64,000 nucleotides of DNA, from the NCBI RefSeq assembly GCF_045277565.1, contig NZ_CP123584.1, positions 4,030,001 through 4,094,000 on the forward strand, read 5' to 3'. Under the pieces are notes generated by a model. It saw only the letters and a program-made list of their open reading frames with translations. It did not search any database and was not told where the DNA came from. The DNA comes from Aliisedimentitalea scapharcae (GTDB lineage: Bacteria; Pseudomonadota; Alphaproteobacteria; Rhodobacterales; Rhodobacteraceae). This document shows, in pieces, positions 18,182-30,737 of the stretch. Position 1 is the first letter of the stretch; each line of letters opens with the position of its first letter. Position numbers and translations under genes: made by a program.

Positions 18182-18533
18182 AGAAAGTCAGACAACTGGG
18201 TGTACAAGGCAACCCTTTAGGGCCTGACAAGCTGTAGACAGGACCCGTCAGGCCAAAATCATCGACAATCACACCGATCAACCCGGATTTGTTCCGGATT
18301 TTCCCCGAAGAACTCTTGCTGCTTTTGGGCGGGATATACCGTTCCAAAGCTTGGAGTTGGGCCACTTGCCACCCTCACGTGCGTGGCGATGGCAAGCGTG
18401 TAGGCGCAGATGTTGACCAACCGTTACAGGCCCGGCAGATGCGGTCGCTGCACTGAATTGGCCGGATGACCCACACTATTTTGAGCCCAATCGCCCTGGA
18501 ATCGCATGTGCCAGTTTCCTGCTTGGCAGCTGA
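18182..18533. other. Intergenic region with one hairpin
   Basis: No gene is supported in this 352-bp gap. GGCCTGAC (18221-18228) and GTCAGGCC (18247-18254) form an 8-bp perfect stem with an 18-base loop, a possible weak terminator for the minus-strand gene at 18534-19148. A minus-strand open frame at 18039-18365 overlaps the SGNH gene and looks non-coding. Confidence 0.4.
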
Positions 18534-19148
18534 TCAACCCGCATAGCGGAATATGTTGCGAAAATCCAAATCGATATCCTGCACCACGTCGTTGTATTCT
18601 TTGCTTTCCCGCAAGGCATTGTAGGTTTTTTCAATTGCTTCCATGGAGGGGTAGCCCACGCCCAACAATCTCCGTCCAGCCGCGTTTCCTGTCATGATCG
18701 TTCCGTACCGAAGGAACATCGCACCATTTTCTTCGAAACACGGAATAACCGGCTTCATCTTTTCCAACATCAAATCAGCAGATCCAAACCGGGTCAGAAC
18801 CCCATATGCCGGAAGCTCCGTAGATGAATTGTCGAGCCCGATTTCTTCCATCTTGATGATGTTGCGCAGGGTGACAGCGATTTGGCCGCTTCCAATCAGA
18901 TCCTTGTAGGCGTCCGACGTGCCGTAAACGCCAAAGGCCCGATCAATGCCATTCAATTCATCATAACCCTGGAACAAGATCAGACTGCCAGCGTGTTCAC
19001 CTGTGCTGACAACACCATATCTTGCCATGACCGCCCCGGCCTGCCCCTTTAATTCAGTCACCAGATTTCCAACATGCGCCAGAGCCTGATCCAAATAGGC
19101 CGGCGCGCAACTGGCGACGGTGACCATAATATAATTCAGTTTAGACAT
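18534..19148 (-). CDS. Uncharacterised cytoplasmic protein with two ferredoxin-like (dimeric alpha-beta barrel) repeats
   Basis: This 204-residue protein starts at the ATG at 19148, supported by GGGAG. It consists of two similar halves. The first spans about residues 25-105 (MARYGVVSTGEHAGSL, then ..AYKDLIGSGQIAVTLRNI). The second spans about 118-204 (FLRYGTIMTGNAAGRRL, then ..EYNDVVQDIDLDFRNIF). Each half looks like one alpha-beta barrel unit of the ABM superfamily, so the protein may be a pseudo-dimer. No catalytic residues are identified. Neighbouring genes give no functional hint. Relatives are annotated only as hypothetical or domain-of-unknown-function proteins. Confidence 0.65.
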   Translation of the reverse strand: MSKLNYIMVTVASCAPAYLDQALAHVGNLVTELKGQAGAVMARYGVVSTGEHAGSLILFQGYDELNGIDRAFGVYGTSDAYKDLIGSGQIAVTLRNIIKMEEIGLDNSSTELPAYGVLTRFGSADLMLEKMKPVIPCFEENGAMFLRYGTIMTGNAAGRRLLGVGYPSMEAIEKTYNALRESKEYNDVVQDIDLDFRNIFRYAG

Positions 19149-19625
19149 TATACTCTCCCAAAATTTTTCCCGGCTTTTCAGCCGGACCAAATACTCGGGT
19201 GTCCGCCCATAATGCGGCCTCAGGAAACCAACCGTCTCTTGCCGTAACTCAAAGATTTCGCGGTTTATCACCGGCATCTTACCAAATACAGGCCAACCCG
19301 TCGCCCTCTAAATTGAATGTCCTCATATCACTGCCTCGCCAGATCATGTCGACAAATGGCGAAACCCTTTCTTATGCTGTCATTGATTTTTGTTTGTATT
19401 TTTTTTGTGTCGTTTGGAGATTTTATTTGAGGCGCATTCGGGCACGTTGGGGTCTGAGGTTTTATTGCTGTCTTGGGTTATGTTTGGGTGGCTTTGCGTC
19501 TCGTATTCGCAAGTTTTTGACCCAAATTCACCGGCATTGGGGCGATGGGGCGCGCATATTGGTGTCATCAGACACGGAGCGGGCCGCAGATCGGTCACAC
19601 CGCTCACAGGGAAAGGACCCAGATC
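19149..19625. other. Divergent intergenic region, AT-rich
   Basis: This 477-bp stretch separates the minus-strand ABM-like gene from the plus-strand secreted protein. It contains a T-rich run near 19385-19430, unlike the GC-rich surroundings, and probably holds both promoters. An in-frame extension of the ABM-like gene to base 19277 exists but lacks a ribosome-binding site. No other gene is supported. Confidence 0.4.
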
Positions 19626-19874
19626 ATGTTCACAAAAGCCACCTTCGCCGCCGTCGCCGTTGCGCTCACCGCCTCTCTGGCTTCCGCTTCGACCGCGCCG
19701 ATGCCCGTCCTGGAGACGGGAATGATGCCCGCGAGTTCCAGCTATGAGGTTGCCGACACACGCGGCATGGACAACCGCCAGGACCGCCGGGGCGATCGCC
19801 AGGATTGCCGTCAATCCGAAGGTGCCGGGCACGACAAACGCGACTGCAAGCAGGACGCCCGCCAGGCGGGATAA
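19626..19874 (+). CDS. Small secreted Asp/Arg/Gln-rich protein
   Basis: This 82-residue protein has a clear signal peptide (MFTKATFAAVAVALTASLASA, cleavage near residue 21). The mature part ends in a charged, repetitive tail (DNRQDRRGDRQDCRQ, then DKRDCKQDARQ) with two cysteines and a QD/DR periodicity. AAAGGA lies upstream of the ATG. An in-frame Met at 19545 is out of register with any ribosome-binding site. Function is unknown; the charged tail could bind metal or polyanions. A strong hairpin follows at 19904-19934. Confidence 0.6.
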   Translation: MFTKATFAAVAVALTASLASASTAPMPVLETGMMPASSSYEVADTRGMDNRQDRRGDRQDCRQSEGAGHDKRDCKQDARQAG

Positions 19875-19903
19875 TCCCTCAGAGACAATCAATCCTCGGT
19901 TTT

Positions 19904-19934
19904 CGCACCGGATGAGCCAAGCTCGTCCGGTGCG
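19904..19934 (+). terminator. Strong hairpin after the small secreted protein gene
   Basis: CGCACCGGATGAGC and GCTCGTCCGGTGCG form a 14-bp stem with one G-T pair and a 3-base CAA loop, 29 bp beyond the stop. Only a short T-containing stretch (ATGGGTTT) follows, but the stem is strong. Confidence 0.65.
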
Positions 19935-20065
19935 ATGGGTTTGAGGCCACGATTTTGTCACCGCATCCTGAGCCCACCGAATTTCCCGAAGGTTTCAGCC
20001 CTGTTCCTTGACCCTCTGAATGATCTGCTCGCCGATGTCTCCCACCTTCATTTCTCCGTCCTGTG

Positions 20066-20073
20066 GTTGGGCG
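20066..20073. repeat. Left 8-bp target-site duplication of the IS66 element
   Basis: GTTGGGCG directly precedes the left terminal repeat and is repeated exactly at 22581-22588. Eight base pairs is the usual IS66-family duplication length. Confidence 0.9.
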
Positions 20074-20093
20074 GTAAGCGTTTCCTGGCCCGC
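20074..20093 (+). repeat. Left terminal inverted repeat of IS66 element
   Basis: GTAAGCGTTTCCTGG begins the element. It shares GTAAGCGTT and CTGG with the reverse complement of the right end. Confidence 0.85.
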
Positions 20094-20158
20094 ACCTTCC
20101 CAATTCTCACCTGACCTGAGATTTCGCACCTGACGGAGATTAGGGCAGGAGTTTCGCG

Positions 20159-20590
20159 ATGGCGACTACGGTGGAGTTTCTCAGGGACTACGGGGTGGAC
20201 ATACGGACCAATGGTCAGCGACGCTGGCCGGATGAGGTCAAGGCGCGGATCGTGGCTGAGAGCTTGAAGCCTGGGGCGACAGTGAACGGGGTTGCTGCCC
20301 GGTATGGGCTTCGGGCGAACCATTTATCGGAATGGCGCAGTCGGGCGCGCGATGGCAGGTTGGTTTTGCCCGCAGTTGAAGACGATGACTTTTGTTTTGC
20401 GTCGATTGTAGTGGCGGATGATGGCGGCGATGCTCCTGTGCCAGTAGCGTCTGCACATCTGGCCAAGTCTGACGTTGCACCATCTGGTCCTATCGAGATT
20501 TGCATCGGCCAGGTGACAATCCGGCTTGATGGCGCCACAGGGGCTGCGCGGGTTGGTGAGATTGTACGGGCGATCGGTGCGCGGCCATGA
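20159..20590 (+). CDS. tnpA: IS66 accessory protein TnpA
   Basis: This 143-residue protein of the IS66 TnpA/IS3-OrfA-like helix-turn-helix class contains WPDEVKARIVAESLKPGATVNGVAARYGLRANHLSEWR, written here only as its known role: recognition-helix region, residues ~20-60. It is required together with TnpB and TnpC for IS66 transposition. Its stop overlaps the tnpB start by four bases (ATGA), the translational coupling typical of the family. Confidence 0.9.
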   Translation: MATTVEFLRDYGVDIRTNGQRRWPDEVKARIVAESLKPGATVNGVAARYGLRANHLSEWRSRARDGRLVLPAVEDDDFCFASIVVADDGGDAPVPVASAHLAKSDVAPSGPIEICIGQVTIRLDGATGAARVGEIVRAIGARP

Positions 20591-20940
20591 TGTTCCCGTC
20601 CAATCGGGTGCGGGTTCTGGTCTCGACGCAGCCTGTGGACTTCAGGAAGGGTCATGATGGCCTGGCCGCGCTCGTGTCATCAGTGCTGCGCAAGGATCCG
20701 TTCACCGGCACAGTGTTTGTGTTCCGCTCACGCCGGGCGGATCGGCTAAAGCTTTTGTATTGGGACGGCACCGGTCTGGTAATGGCGTATAAGCGGCTGG
20801 AGGATTCGACCTTCACCTGGCCCGCGATCAAGGCTGGGATAATGGCGCTGAACCATGCCCAATTCGAGGCGCTGTTTGCAGGTCTGGACTGGCGGAAGGT
20901 AAAGGCGCTGGAGAGGCGCCCACCATCTGCGGCAGAGTGA
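20587..20940 (+). CDS. tnpB: IS66 accessory protein TnpB (Orf2)
   Basis: This 117-residue protein has the standard IS66 Orf2 signature: VLVSTQPVDFRKGHDGLAAL at the N-terminus, then GTVFVFRSRRADRLKLLYWDGTG. It is essential for IS66 transposition, but its biochemical role is not known. It is full length and intact, with a four-base overlap with tnpA and 54 bp to tnpC. Confidence 0.93.
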   Translation: MMFPSNRVRVLVSTQPVDFRKGHDGLAALVSSVLRKDPFTGTVFVFRSRRADRLKLLYWDGTGLVMAYKRLEDSTFTWPAIKAGIMALNHAQFEALFAGLDWRKVKALERRPPSAAE

Positions 20941-20994
20941 ATCAACCGCCTGGTTTTGCGTGTTTTTACTGGGGCTTTGTGGTAGCTCTGGCCT

Positions 20995-22551
20995 ATGCAA
21001 ACAGCCCCCATTCTTGATCTTTCTGCCATCCCGGTTTTGCAGCGCGCAGCGGTTCTGGCATTGATGGATGAGGTGACAGCGCTGAAGGATATCACCAAGC
21101 GGCAGGAACATCTGATCGCTGAACTGAACCACGCCCTGCATGGCAAACGGTCAGAGAAGCTGTCCGAGGATGAGCGACAACTGGCGTTCGAGGATCTGTC
21201 CATCGCGCTGGCCGAGGTCGAGGCGGAAAAAGAAAAACAGGCCGCCAAAGCGGGCGACGGGACGGCCAAACCGTCGCCCAAGCGCACCATCGGCAACCTT
21301 CCCGCTGCGCTGCCGCGCATCGAAGAGGTCATCGAACCTGACAGCCTGATCTGCCCATGCGGCTGCGGTGTCATGCACAGAATTGGCGAAGACCGCAGCG
21401 AGCGGCTGGACATCGTGCCTGCCCAGCTGCGCGTCATCGTCACCGTGCGCCCGAAGTATGCCTGCCGGACCTGCACCGACGGGGTCACCCAGGCATCAGC
21501 GCCATCGCATCTGATCATGGGCGGCCTGCCGACCGAGGCCACCATCGCTCATGTGCTGGTCAGCAAATATGCGGACCATCTTCCCTTATACCGCCAGAGC
21601 CAAATACTGGCGCGCGCAGGGCTTGATCTGCACCGCGCGGTGCTGGCCGATTGGGTCGGAAAAGCGGCGTTCCATTTGAAGCCGGTTGTCGACCGGCTGG
21701 CCGACCATCTGAAACGATCCGGCAAGCTGTTCATGGACGAGACAACGGCTCCGGTGCTGGACCCGGGGCGCGGAAAGACAAAGACCGGGTATCTTTGGGC
21801 GTTGGCTCGCGACGACCGAGCTTGGGGCGGTGAGGACCCGCCCGGCGTGGTTTACTTCTATGCCCCGGGTCGTGCGGGTGAGAATGCCGAAACCTTCCTC
21901 ACCGGCTTCGATGGCATCCTGCAGATCGACGGGTATCAGGGCTATAATCGGTTGACCAAACCTTCGCGCAAGGGTGGTACGCCCATTCGGGTGGCCCATT
22001 GCTGGGCGCATGCGCGCCGCAAGCTCAAAGAAGTCTTCGACCGCGACGGATCAGAGATCGCCGCAGAAGGGCTGCACCGGATCGCCGAATTTTACGCCGT
22101 CGAGGCCGATATCCGCGGTATCTCGCCCGGCCAGAGATTATCAGCCCGTCAGGCCCGCACCGCGCCGCTGGTCGCAGCCTTCGGCGACTGGCTTCAGGCG
22201 CAACGCCGCAAAGTCTCCAGTAAATCCCGGCTCGGCGAAAAGCTGACCTACATCCATAACCATTGGAATGGGCTGCAAACCTTCCTGACCGATGGCCGCG
22301 TCGAGATCGACAACAACCGCGTCGAAAACCTCATCCGCCCCATCGCCCTCAATCGCAAAAACGCGCTCTTCGCCGGCCACGACGAAGGCGGCATCGCATG
22401 GGGCCGCATCGCCTCGCTGATAGAGACCTGCAAGATCAACGGCGTCGAACCCTTCGCCTATCTCAAGGCCACCCTCTCAGCAATCGCCAACGGCCACCCG
22501 CAAAGCCGCCTTGACGACCTTCTGCCGTGGAAATTTGCGCCGTCAAGCTAA
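20995..22551 (+). CDS. tnpC: IS66 transposase TnpC
   Basis: This 518-residue DDE transposase has an N-terminal leucine-rich coiled coil (residues ~10-60) and a Cys-rich zinc-finger region (CPCGCGVMH, CRTC; about 120-165). The DDE catalytic core has its acidic residues in LFMDETTAPVLD, LQIDGYQGYN and VEIDNNRVENLIRP. The frame is complete, so the enzyme may be functional. The stop lies 29 bp before the right end of the element. Confidence 0.95.
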   Translation: MQTAPILDLSAIPVLQRAAVLALMDEVTALKDITKRQEHLIAELNHALHGKRSEKLSEDERQLAFEDLSIALAEVEAEKEKQAAKAGDGTAKPSPKRTIGNLPAALPRIEEVIEPDSLICPCGCGVMHRIGEDRSERLDIVPAQLRVIVTVRPKYACRTCTDGVTQASAPSHLIMGGLPTEATIAHVLVSKYADHLPLYRQSQILARAGLDLHRAVLADWVGKAAFHLKPVVDRLADHLKRSGKLFMDETTAPVLDPGRGKTKTGYLWALARDDRAWGGEDPPGVVYFYAPGRAGENAETFLTGFDGILQIDGYQGYNRLTKPSRKGGTPIRVAHCWAHARRKLKEVFDRDGSEIAAEGLHRIAEFYAVEADIRGISPGQRLSARQARTAPLVAAFGDWLQAQRRKVSSKSRLGEKLTYIHNHWNGLQTFLTDGRVEIDNNRVENLIRPIALNRKNALFAGHDEGGIAWGRIASLIETCKINGVEPFAYLKATLSAIANGHPQSRLDDLLPWKFAPSS

Positions 22552-22560
22552 TCCGCTGGT

Positions 22561-22580
22561 GCCATCCAGCTAACGCTTAC
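22561..22580 (-). repeat. Right terminal inverted repeat of IS66 element
   Basis: Read on the minus strand it begins GTAAGCGTTAGCTGG, matching the left end at 9 consecutive bases and again at CTGG. Confidence 0.85.
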
Positions 22581-22588
22581 GTTGGGCG
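22581..22588. repeat. Right 8-bp target-site duplication of the IS66 element
   Basis: GTTGGGCG is identical to 20066-20073. Confidence 0.9.
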
Positions 22589-22734
22589 GAGGTTACACAA
22601 AGCTGGAGGCGTTTCAGGGCCACACGTCAATTTTGTCGATGACATATCGACTTGCGAGCTATTTAGTTTGTCTGGTGTTTTTTGTTGGGTGTGTGTTTTG
22701 GATCGAATTGAGAGATTTTGTGAGTATTTATTAG

Positions 22735-22849
22735 GTTTGGCGGTGACCTACTCTCCCACGACTTAAGTCGCAGTACCATTGGCGCTTCGGTGCTTAACTT
22801 CCGGGTTCGGGATGGGACCGGGTGTTTCACTCGTGCTATGACCACCAAA
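22735..22849 (-). rRNA. rrf: 5S ribosomal RNA
   Basis: On the minus strand the sequence begins TTTGGTGGTCATAGC and contains the conserved CCCGGTCCCATCCCGAACCC segment. Its ends pair with each other (GGTTTGGCGGT region). It is the last gene of the rRNA operon. No tRNA-fMet gene, which often follows 5S in Rhodobacterales, is present before the IS66 element. Ends are approximate to a few bases. Confidence 0.95.
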
Positions 22850-23075
22850 CCGAATAAATACTCACTGTCCGCTCTGGGACAGTGAGAGTGACAGACAGCG
22901 TTTTCCAAAGGAAAGCGCGTTGTCACCCATTCATTGTCAGAGCGGATAGAGATCAATCAACATTGTGCTGTCCAAGCCAAGATTTTTTGGGGCTGTATGC
23001 TTTTGTTTGGTTCCAGTTTTGTTGGCCTATTGCGCGGAGCGCTACATGAGGCCAGCAGTCTTACTTTTACTGGAT

Positions 23076-25907
<2,832 letters not shown>

Positions 25908-26348
25908 CCAGAAAGAGAAAGACTGATCTTTCGCGGCACCCCAGCTGGTAACTAAAGGGGCCTTAACTTTCTGAACCAAAAGCATACTTTCCCGCTCTTC
26001 ACCCCGAACCCACACTTCCGATGTCGGTCGGACCCGTGTGGAGGGTGAAGAACATTTGGTTCAAATCCGTGCAGAATTTGAACCGGGTTAGTGTACTTGA
26101 CTTGGACAACTCTGTTCGTTTCAGACGGGATACGCACAAAGGAGACGAGGAAACATCTCCAATCACGCCTTCTGGACCTTCTTGCGAAGAACCAGAACCG
26201 TACTGAGATCATCCACGTACTTGTGGCGATCAAACAGTGTTGATTGATTTTCTCTCTAAACGATGTCAATGCAACCGAAGTTGCGTGCGTCCGATTGGAC
26301 GATCAAACACTCAATACTAAGTGCTTGATGATCTAATCGGGAAAGTAA
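25908..26348 (-). other. Spacer between tRNA-Ala and 23S rRNA
   Basis: This 441-bp transcribed spacer lies inside the rRNA operon. It should hold half of the 23S processing stem and antitermination elements. No gene is visible. Confidence 0.6.
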
Positions 26349-26424
26349 TGGTGGAGCCTAGGAGGATCGAACTCCTGACCTCCTGAATGCAAATCAGGCG
26401 CTCTCCCAGCTGAGCTAAGGCCCC
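26349..26424 (-). tRNA. tRNA-Ala (TGC)
   Basis: The 76-nt cloverleaf has acceptor arms GGGGCCT / AGGCTCC, anticodon TGC in CTGATTTGCATTCAG, a TTCGATC T-loop and an encoded CCA end. It lies in the 16S-23S spacer, as usual. Confidence 0.97.
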
Positions 26425-26510
26425 ACGTTATGCAGTCGCTATCGTGACCTTTTGCTCCGCAAAAGACACTGTCGCGACAACGACATTTCTGCCAATGGCA
26501 AAAAATGTCT

Positions 26511-26587
<77 letters not shown>

Positions 26588-26717
26588 AGACAGGCCGGCA
26601 GGCCTGGTGTGTGCTGAAGAGATATGAGGACGGCCTGGTCCGTGATGTGGTCAGTTTTGATTACTGACCGTTGCTAAGTGTTCCACGAACAAAAACAAGT
26701 TCTTGCTGACTAGGAAC

Positions 26718-28190
<1,473 letters not shown>

Positions 28191-28403
28191 AATGATCTTG
28201 CGATCATGTCCTTGACGTTCGAACCTCTGCACATCCACATAATGGCCTTACTGAAACCATCATGCGTCTTTTCTGTTTGTCTGTGCTTCAGCTACCAAAG
28301 TAACCGAAAGCCGTCCAAACAGTGAAGCTGACACTCCATCATCGGCCGAAGCCTAAGAGCGCGATATGCGAGGCTGATCCATCGAAATGAACCAAACCGC
28401 CCA

Positions 28404-28432
28404 CATATCTCTTCAGATATTAGCAATGTCAA
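28404..28432 (-). promoter_or_regulatory. Ribosomal RNA operon promoter
   Basis: On the minus strand TTGACA (28427-28432) and GATATG (28404-28409) are 17 bases apart, about 210 bp upstream of 16S. The perfect -35 box, ideal spacing and AT-rich upstream part fit a strong rrn promoter. Confidence 0.65.
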
Positions 28433-29176
28433 ATAACGTTGGACCACCAAGCCTAAACCCGACAACCCGAGAGACAAAATCAACCGACTGCGCTAAACTT
28501 CCTAGCGCGGCCCGCTCAACTTATCCCCAATTCTTTCCGCCTCACTTCGCTCAAGTTCCGAACCTTCCGTCCGTCCCCGCCGCTCCGTCTGGCGTCCCGT
28601 TGTGCGCCTCAGCGCCGCCGGTGAGGGGGGTTCTACGGTTAACCCACCATACCCGCAACCCCTAATTTACAAAAATGGTCTTTTTTTTGGCAGATGCACC
28701 TTAAATAATTGTAATTAAACAGTTTAATATGATTTTCCCCTGGATGCATCTCCAGTTTTCTAGGCAAACCTCGGGATGATTGACGTCCAATTCGGGCAGA
28801 CGCGGCCCGCATTTGGCTTTACCCACAGGGTTATCTACATCCTGGGTCAAACTGGGCCAATTGAACACGCGACTCGTCGAGGAATCAGGCCGGAATCAGG
28901 CAGGCATTTCATTCTGACGTGCGACCTCCAAGGTCTTTGGCGCGTCCGGTCCTTGCTGGATCTGTTTGGTCGGTCCCGCCAATCGCTCATGTATCCGAAG
29001 CCAAATCAAACTGCCCCTATCGCTATCCATCGGCTTCCCCACAGCATGAGCCGCAGGACCGGCCAGCGTGTTCAAGGGGATTGGATCGGACATTTGGACT
29101 GCGGCCCGCAATCCCTTTGCGAAGCCGACGACGCCCAACCTAGAGACACCGCGACAGACGCAATTATACGACGACC
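28433..29176. other. Long intergenic region upstream of the rRNA operon
   Basis: This ~740-bp stretch separates the rRNA promoter from the cupin gene. It contains a small hairpin GCGCTA/TAGCGC near 28491-28510, an AT-rich block with a run of T near 28681-28690, and a single DnaA-box-like TTATCTACA near 28832. Plus-strand open frames here have no ribosome-binding sites or recognisable sequence. Nothing else was identified. Confidence 0.4.
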
Positions 29177-29599
29177 TCACTCCAGCTCTGTAATACAGGT
29201 GGGCTTGGCAAGATATTCTTCATCCGACACGTAACTCATCCACGTGGTCACATAGCCGGATTCAGCTTTCTGAATCTCGAACAATTCCAAGCTTGCGTCT
29301 GGGGTAGCACCTTGCCAATGTTTTTCCCCCGGAGAGATCCAGACTGAATCCCCCGCACGGATCAAACAGGTTCGTCCATCCTGGTGCCCGATCAACCCCA
29401 TCCCGGATTGAACGAACAGGATCTGCCCCAGGGGGTGGCTGTGCCACGCGCTGCGCGATCCGGGTTCAAACGAAATTTGGGTGGCCCTGACCCGACTGGG
29501 GTCGGTCGTTGCGCACACTGACGTTTGCCACACACGTCCTGTAAACCAATTCGGGTTGGCCCGACGCATCGGGCGTTGTCCAAGCGGAAAAAAATCCAT
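29177..29599 (-). CDS. Cupin domain protein
   Basis: This 140-residue single-domain cupin starts at the ATG at 29599. The metal-binding motif is SAWHSHPLGQILFVQSGMG (two His and a Gln in the first cupin motif). The second motif is SVWISPGEKHWQGA. The beginning MDFFPLGQRPMRRANPNWFTG and the layout resemble cupins next to carboxymuconolactone-decarboxylase-like proteins. Substrate and role are unknown. It is transcribed away from the glycosyltransferase gene to its right. Confidence 0.75.
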   Translation of the reverse strand: MDFFPLGQRPMRRANPNWFTGRVWQTSVCATTDPSRVRATQISFEPGSRSAWHSHPLGQILFVQSGMGLIGHQDGRTCLIRAGDSVWISPGEKHWQGATPDASLELFEIQKAESGYVTTWMSYVSDEEYLAKPTCITELE

Positions 29600-29742
29600 C
29601 TTCAATGAGTTCCGGTAAAACACACAATTCGAAATCAAACGCACATTCGTGCCAGTGCAACCGGTCTGTCAAGCCATTTGAAGCAGCTGTTGCGCCAGGG
29701 TGCCCTCTTGTCGTGCCCTGTTTCGTCGGCCTAGATGAACGG

Positions 29743-30606
29743 ATGAAACTTTGCGCAGTCACTATGGTCTATCGCGACTATTGGGCCTTATCCCAATGGT
29801 ATGCCCATTACGCCCGCGCGCTTGGCGCAGAAAACCTGTATATCGTCTGCCACGGACCGGACCCGAAAGTCGCCGCAGCCTGCCCAAAGGCAAATGTATT
29901 TTCCGTGCCCCGCGAAGATATGCAGCATTTTGACAGTCTCCGCAGCGAAATGTTGAACAATCTTCAGAACGGGTTGGCACAGGTCTATGATTGGGTGATC
30001 CGGACCGATGCGGATGAACTGATCTGCCTGGACCCACAGCTGTTCACAGGGTTTGAGGATCTGTTTTCGCAAAACTCCGGCGACGCTCTTTTTGCCTTGG
30101 GGCTGGAGGTTTTTGAATCCCCGACGGATTCCCCGATCCCAGATGGCACATCGGCCCTGAACCATCGACGTTCCGCGGTCTTCAGCGGTCACTACTCCAA
30201 GGCCTGGGCAGTTCGAAAACGAATTGGGCTGAAACGTCACGGAATCAAGATCCGTTCCAAGCTGGTAGAGAGCTACCCCTTTGTGATGCCGCCCGGTGTG
30301 TATCTGGCCCATCTCAAATATGCGAATTTCGACGTCTTATGGAGCACAAACGAAGTGCGCAAGGAAGTCGCACGGAGCAAGGGAAAGGGATTGCCCGGAA
30401 CTGCGTGGCGCAAGGCAGACCGATTGAGCAAACAAAAAATACTGCGGGCCACCCAATTGCCGGAACTGCCCTGGGATCAGGCCCGGGATCAGGCCTGGGC
30501 AGCTTTGCAATCCCCCTTGCGCGACCCAAAGAACGGACTTGTTCGAACCCGTTCGCTGCGGTTCGAGGCCCGCACTCAGCTCCCCGACTGGTTCGCCAAT
30601 CTATAG
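29743..30606 (+). CDS. Family 2-type glycosyltransferase (Glyco_tranf_2_4 class)
   Basis: This 287-residue cytoplasmic protein has a GT-A fold beginning MKLCAVTMVYRDYWALSQWY, with the donor/metal motif DWVIRTDADEL (DxD-like). This class is abundant in Rhodobacterales surface-polysaccharide loci. The ATG at 29743 was chosen because the conserved N-terminus starts there; the upstream 46 in-frame codons look non-coding. Its ribosome-binding site is weak. It is not in an obvious operon. Donor and acceptor are unknown. Confidence 0.75.
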   Translation: MKLCAVTMVYRDYWALSQWYAHYARALGAENLYIVCHGPDPKVAAACPKANVFSVPREDMQHFDSLRSEMLNNLQNGLAQVYDWVIRTDADELICLDPQLFTGFEDLFSQNSGDALFALGLEVFESPTDSPIPDGTSALNHRRSAVFSGHYSKAWAVRKRIGLKRHGIKIRSKLVESYPFVMPPGVYLAHLKYANFDVLWSTNEVRKEVARSKGKGLPGTAWRKADRLSKQKILRATQLPELPWDQARDQAWAALQSPLRDPKNGLVRTRSLRFEARTQLPDWFANL

Positions 30607-30642
30607 CAGGCTTCGGCCAATCCGACCACACTGCGCCGACCA

Positions 30643-30663
30643 CAGCGCGCCATCGGCGCGCTG
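30643..30663. terminator. Hairpin 1 between convergent genes
   Basis: CAGCGCGCC and GGCGCGCTG form a perfect 9-bp stem with a 3-base loop, 37 bp after the glycosyltransferase stop. Confidence 0.6.
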
Positions 30664-30675
30664 CCTGGCCCAACG

Positions 30676-30706
30676 GCCTGCCTGGCATCTGTGATGCCTG
30701 GCAGGC
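30676..30706. terminator. Hairpin 2 between convergent genes
   Basis: GCCTGCCTGGCATC and GATGCCTGGCAGGC form a 14-bp stem with one mismatch and loop TGT, 31 bp before the RND pump stop. With hairpin 1 it probably acts as a bidirectional terminator. Confidence 0.6.
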
Positions 30707-30737
30707 GGGCGGGAGCTCAACGAGAGTAAGAGCACGC

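Larger units (their letters stand above)
20074..22580 (+). mobile_element. IS66-family insertion sequence, complete
   Basis: The element is 2,507 bp long and contains the three IS66 genes in order. Its ends are imperfect inverted repeats starting GTAAGCGTT (left 20074-20093, right 22561-22580, 14 of about 20 positions equal). It is flanked by identical 8-bp repeats GTTGGGCG. All three reading frames are intact, so the copy may be active and recent. It lies about 150 bp past the 3' end of the 5S rRNA gene. Confidence 0.95.

Noticed and set aside
28832..28840. DnaA-box-like TTATCTACA near the rRNA operon
   Set aside because: One imperfect copy with no dnaA, parA or other origin-type context.
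28776..29234. 152-residue plus-strand open frame between rRNA and cupin
   Set aside because: No ribosome-binding site, no domain, and it overlaps the end of the cupin gene in antisense.
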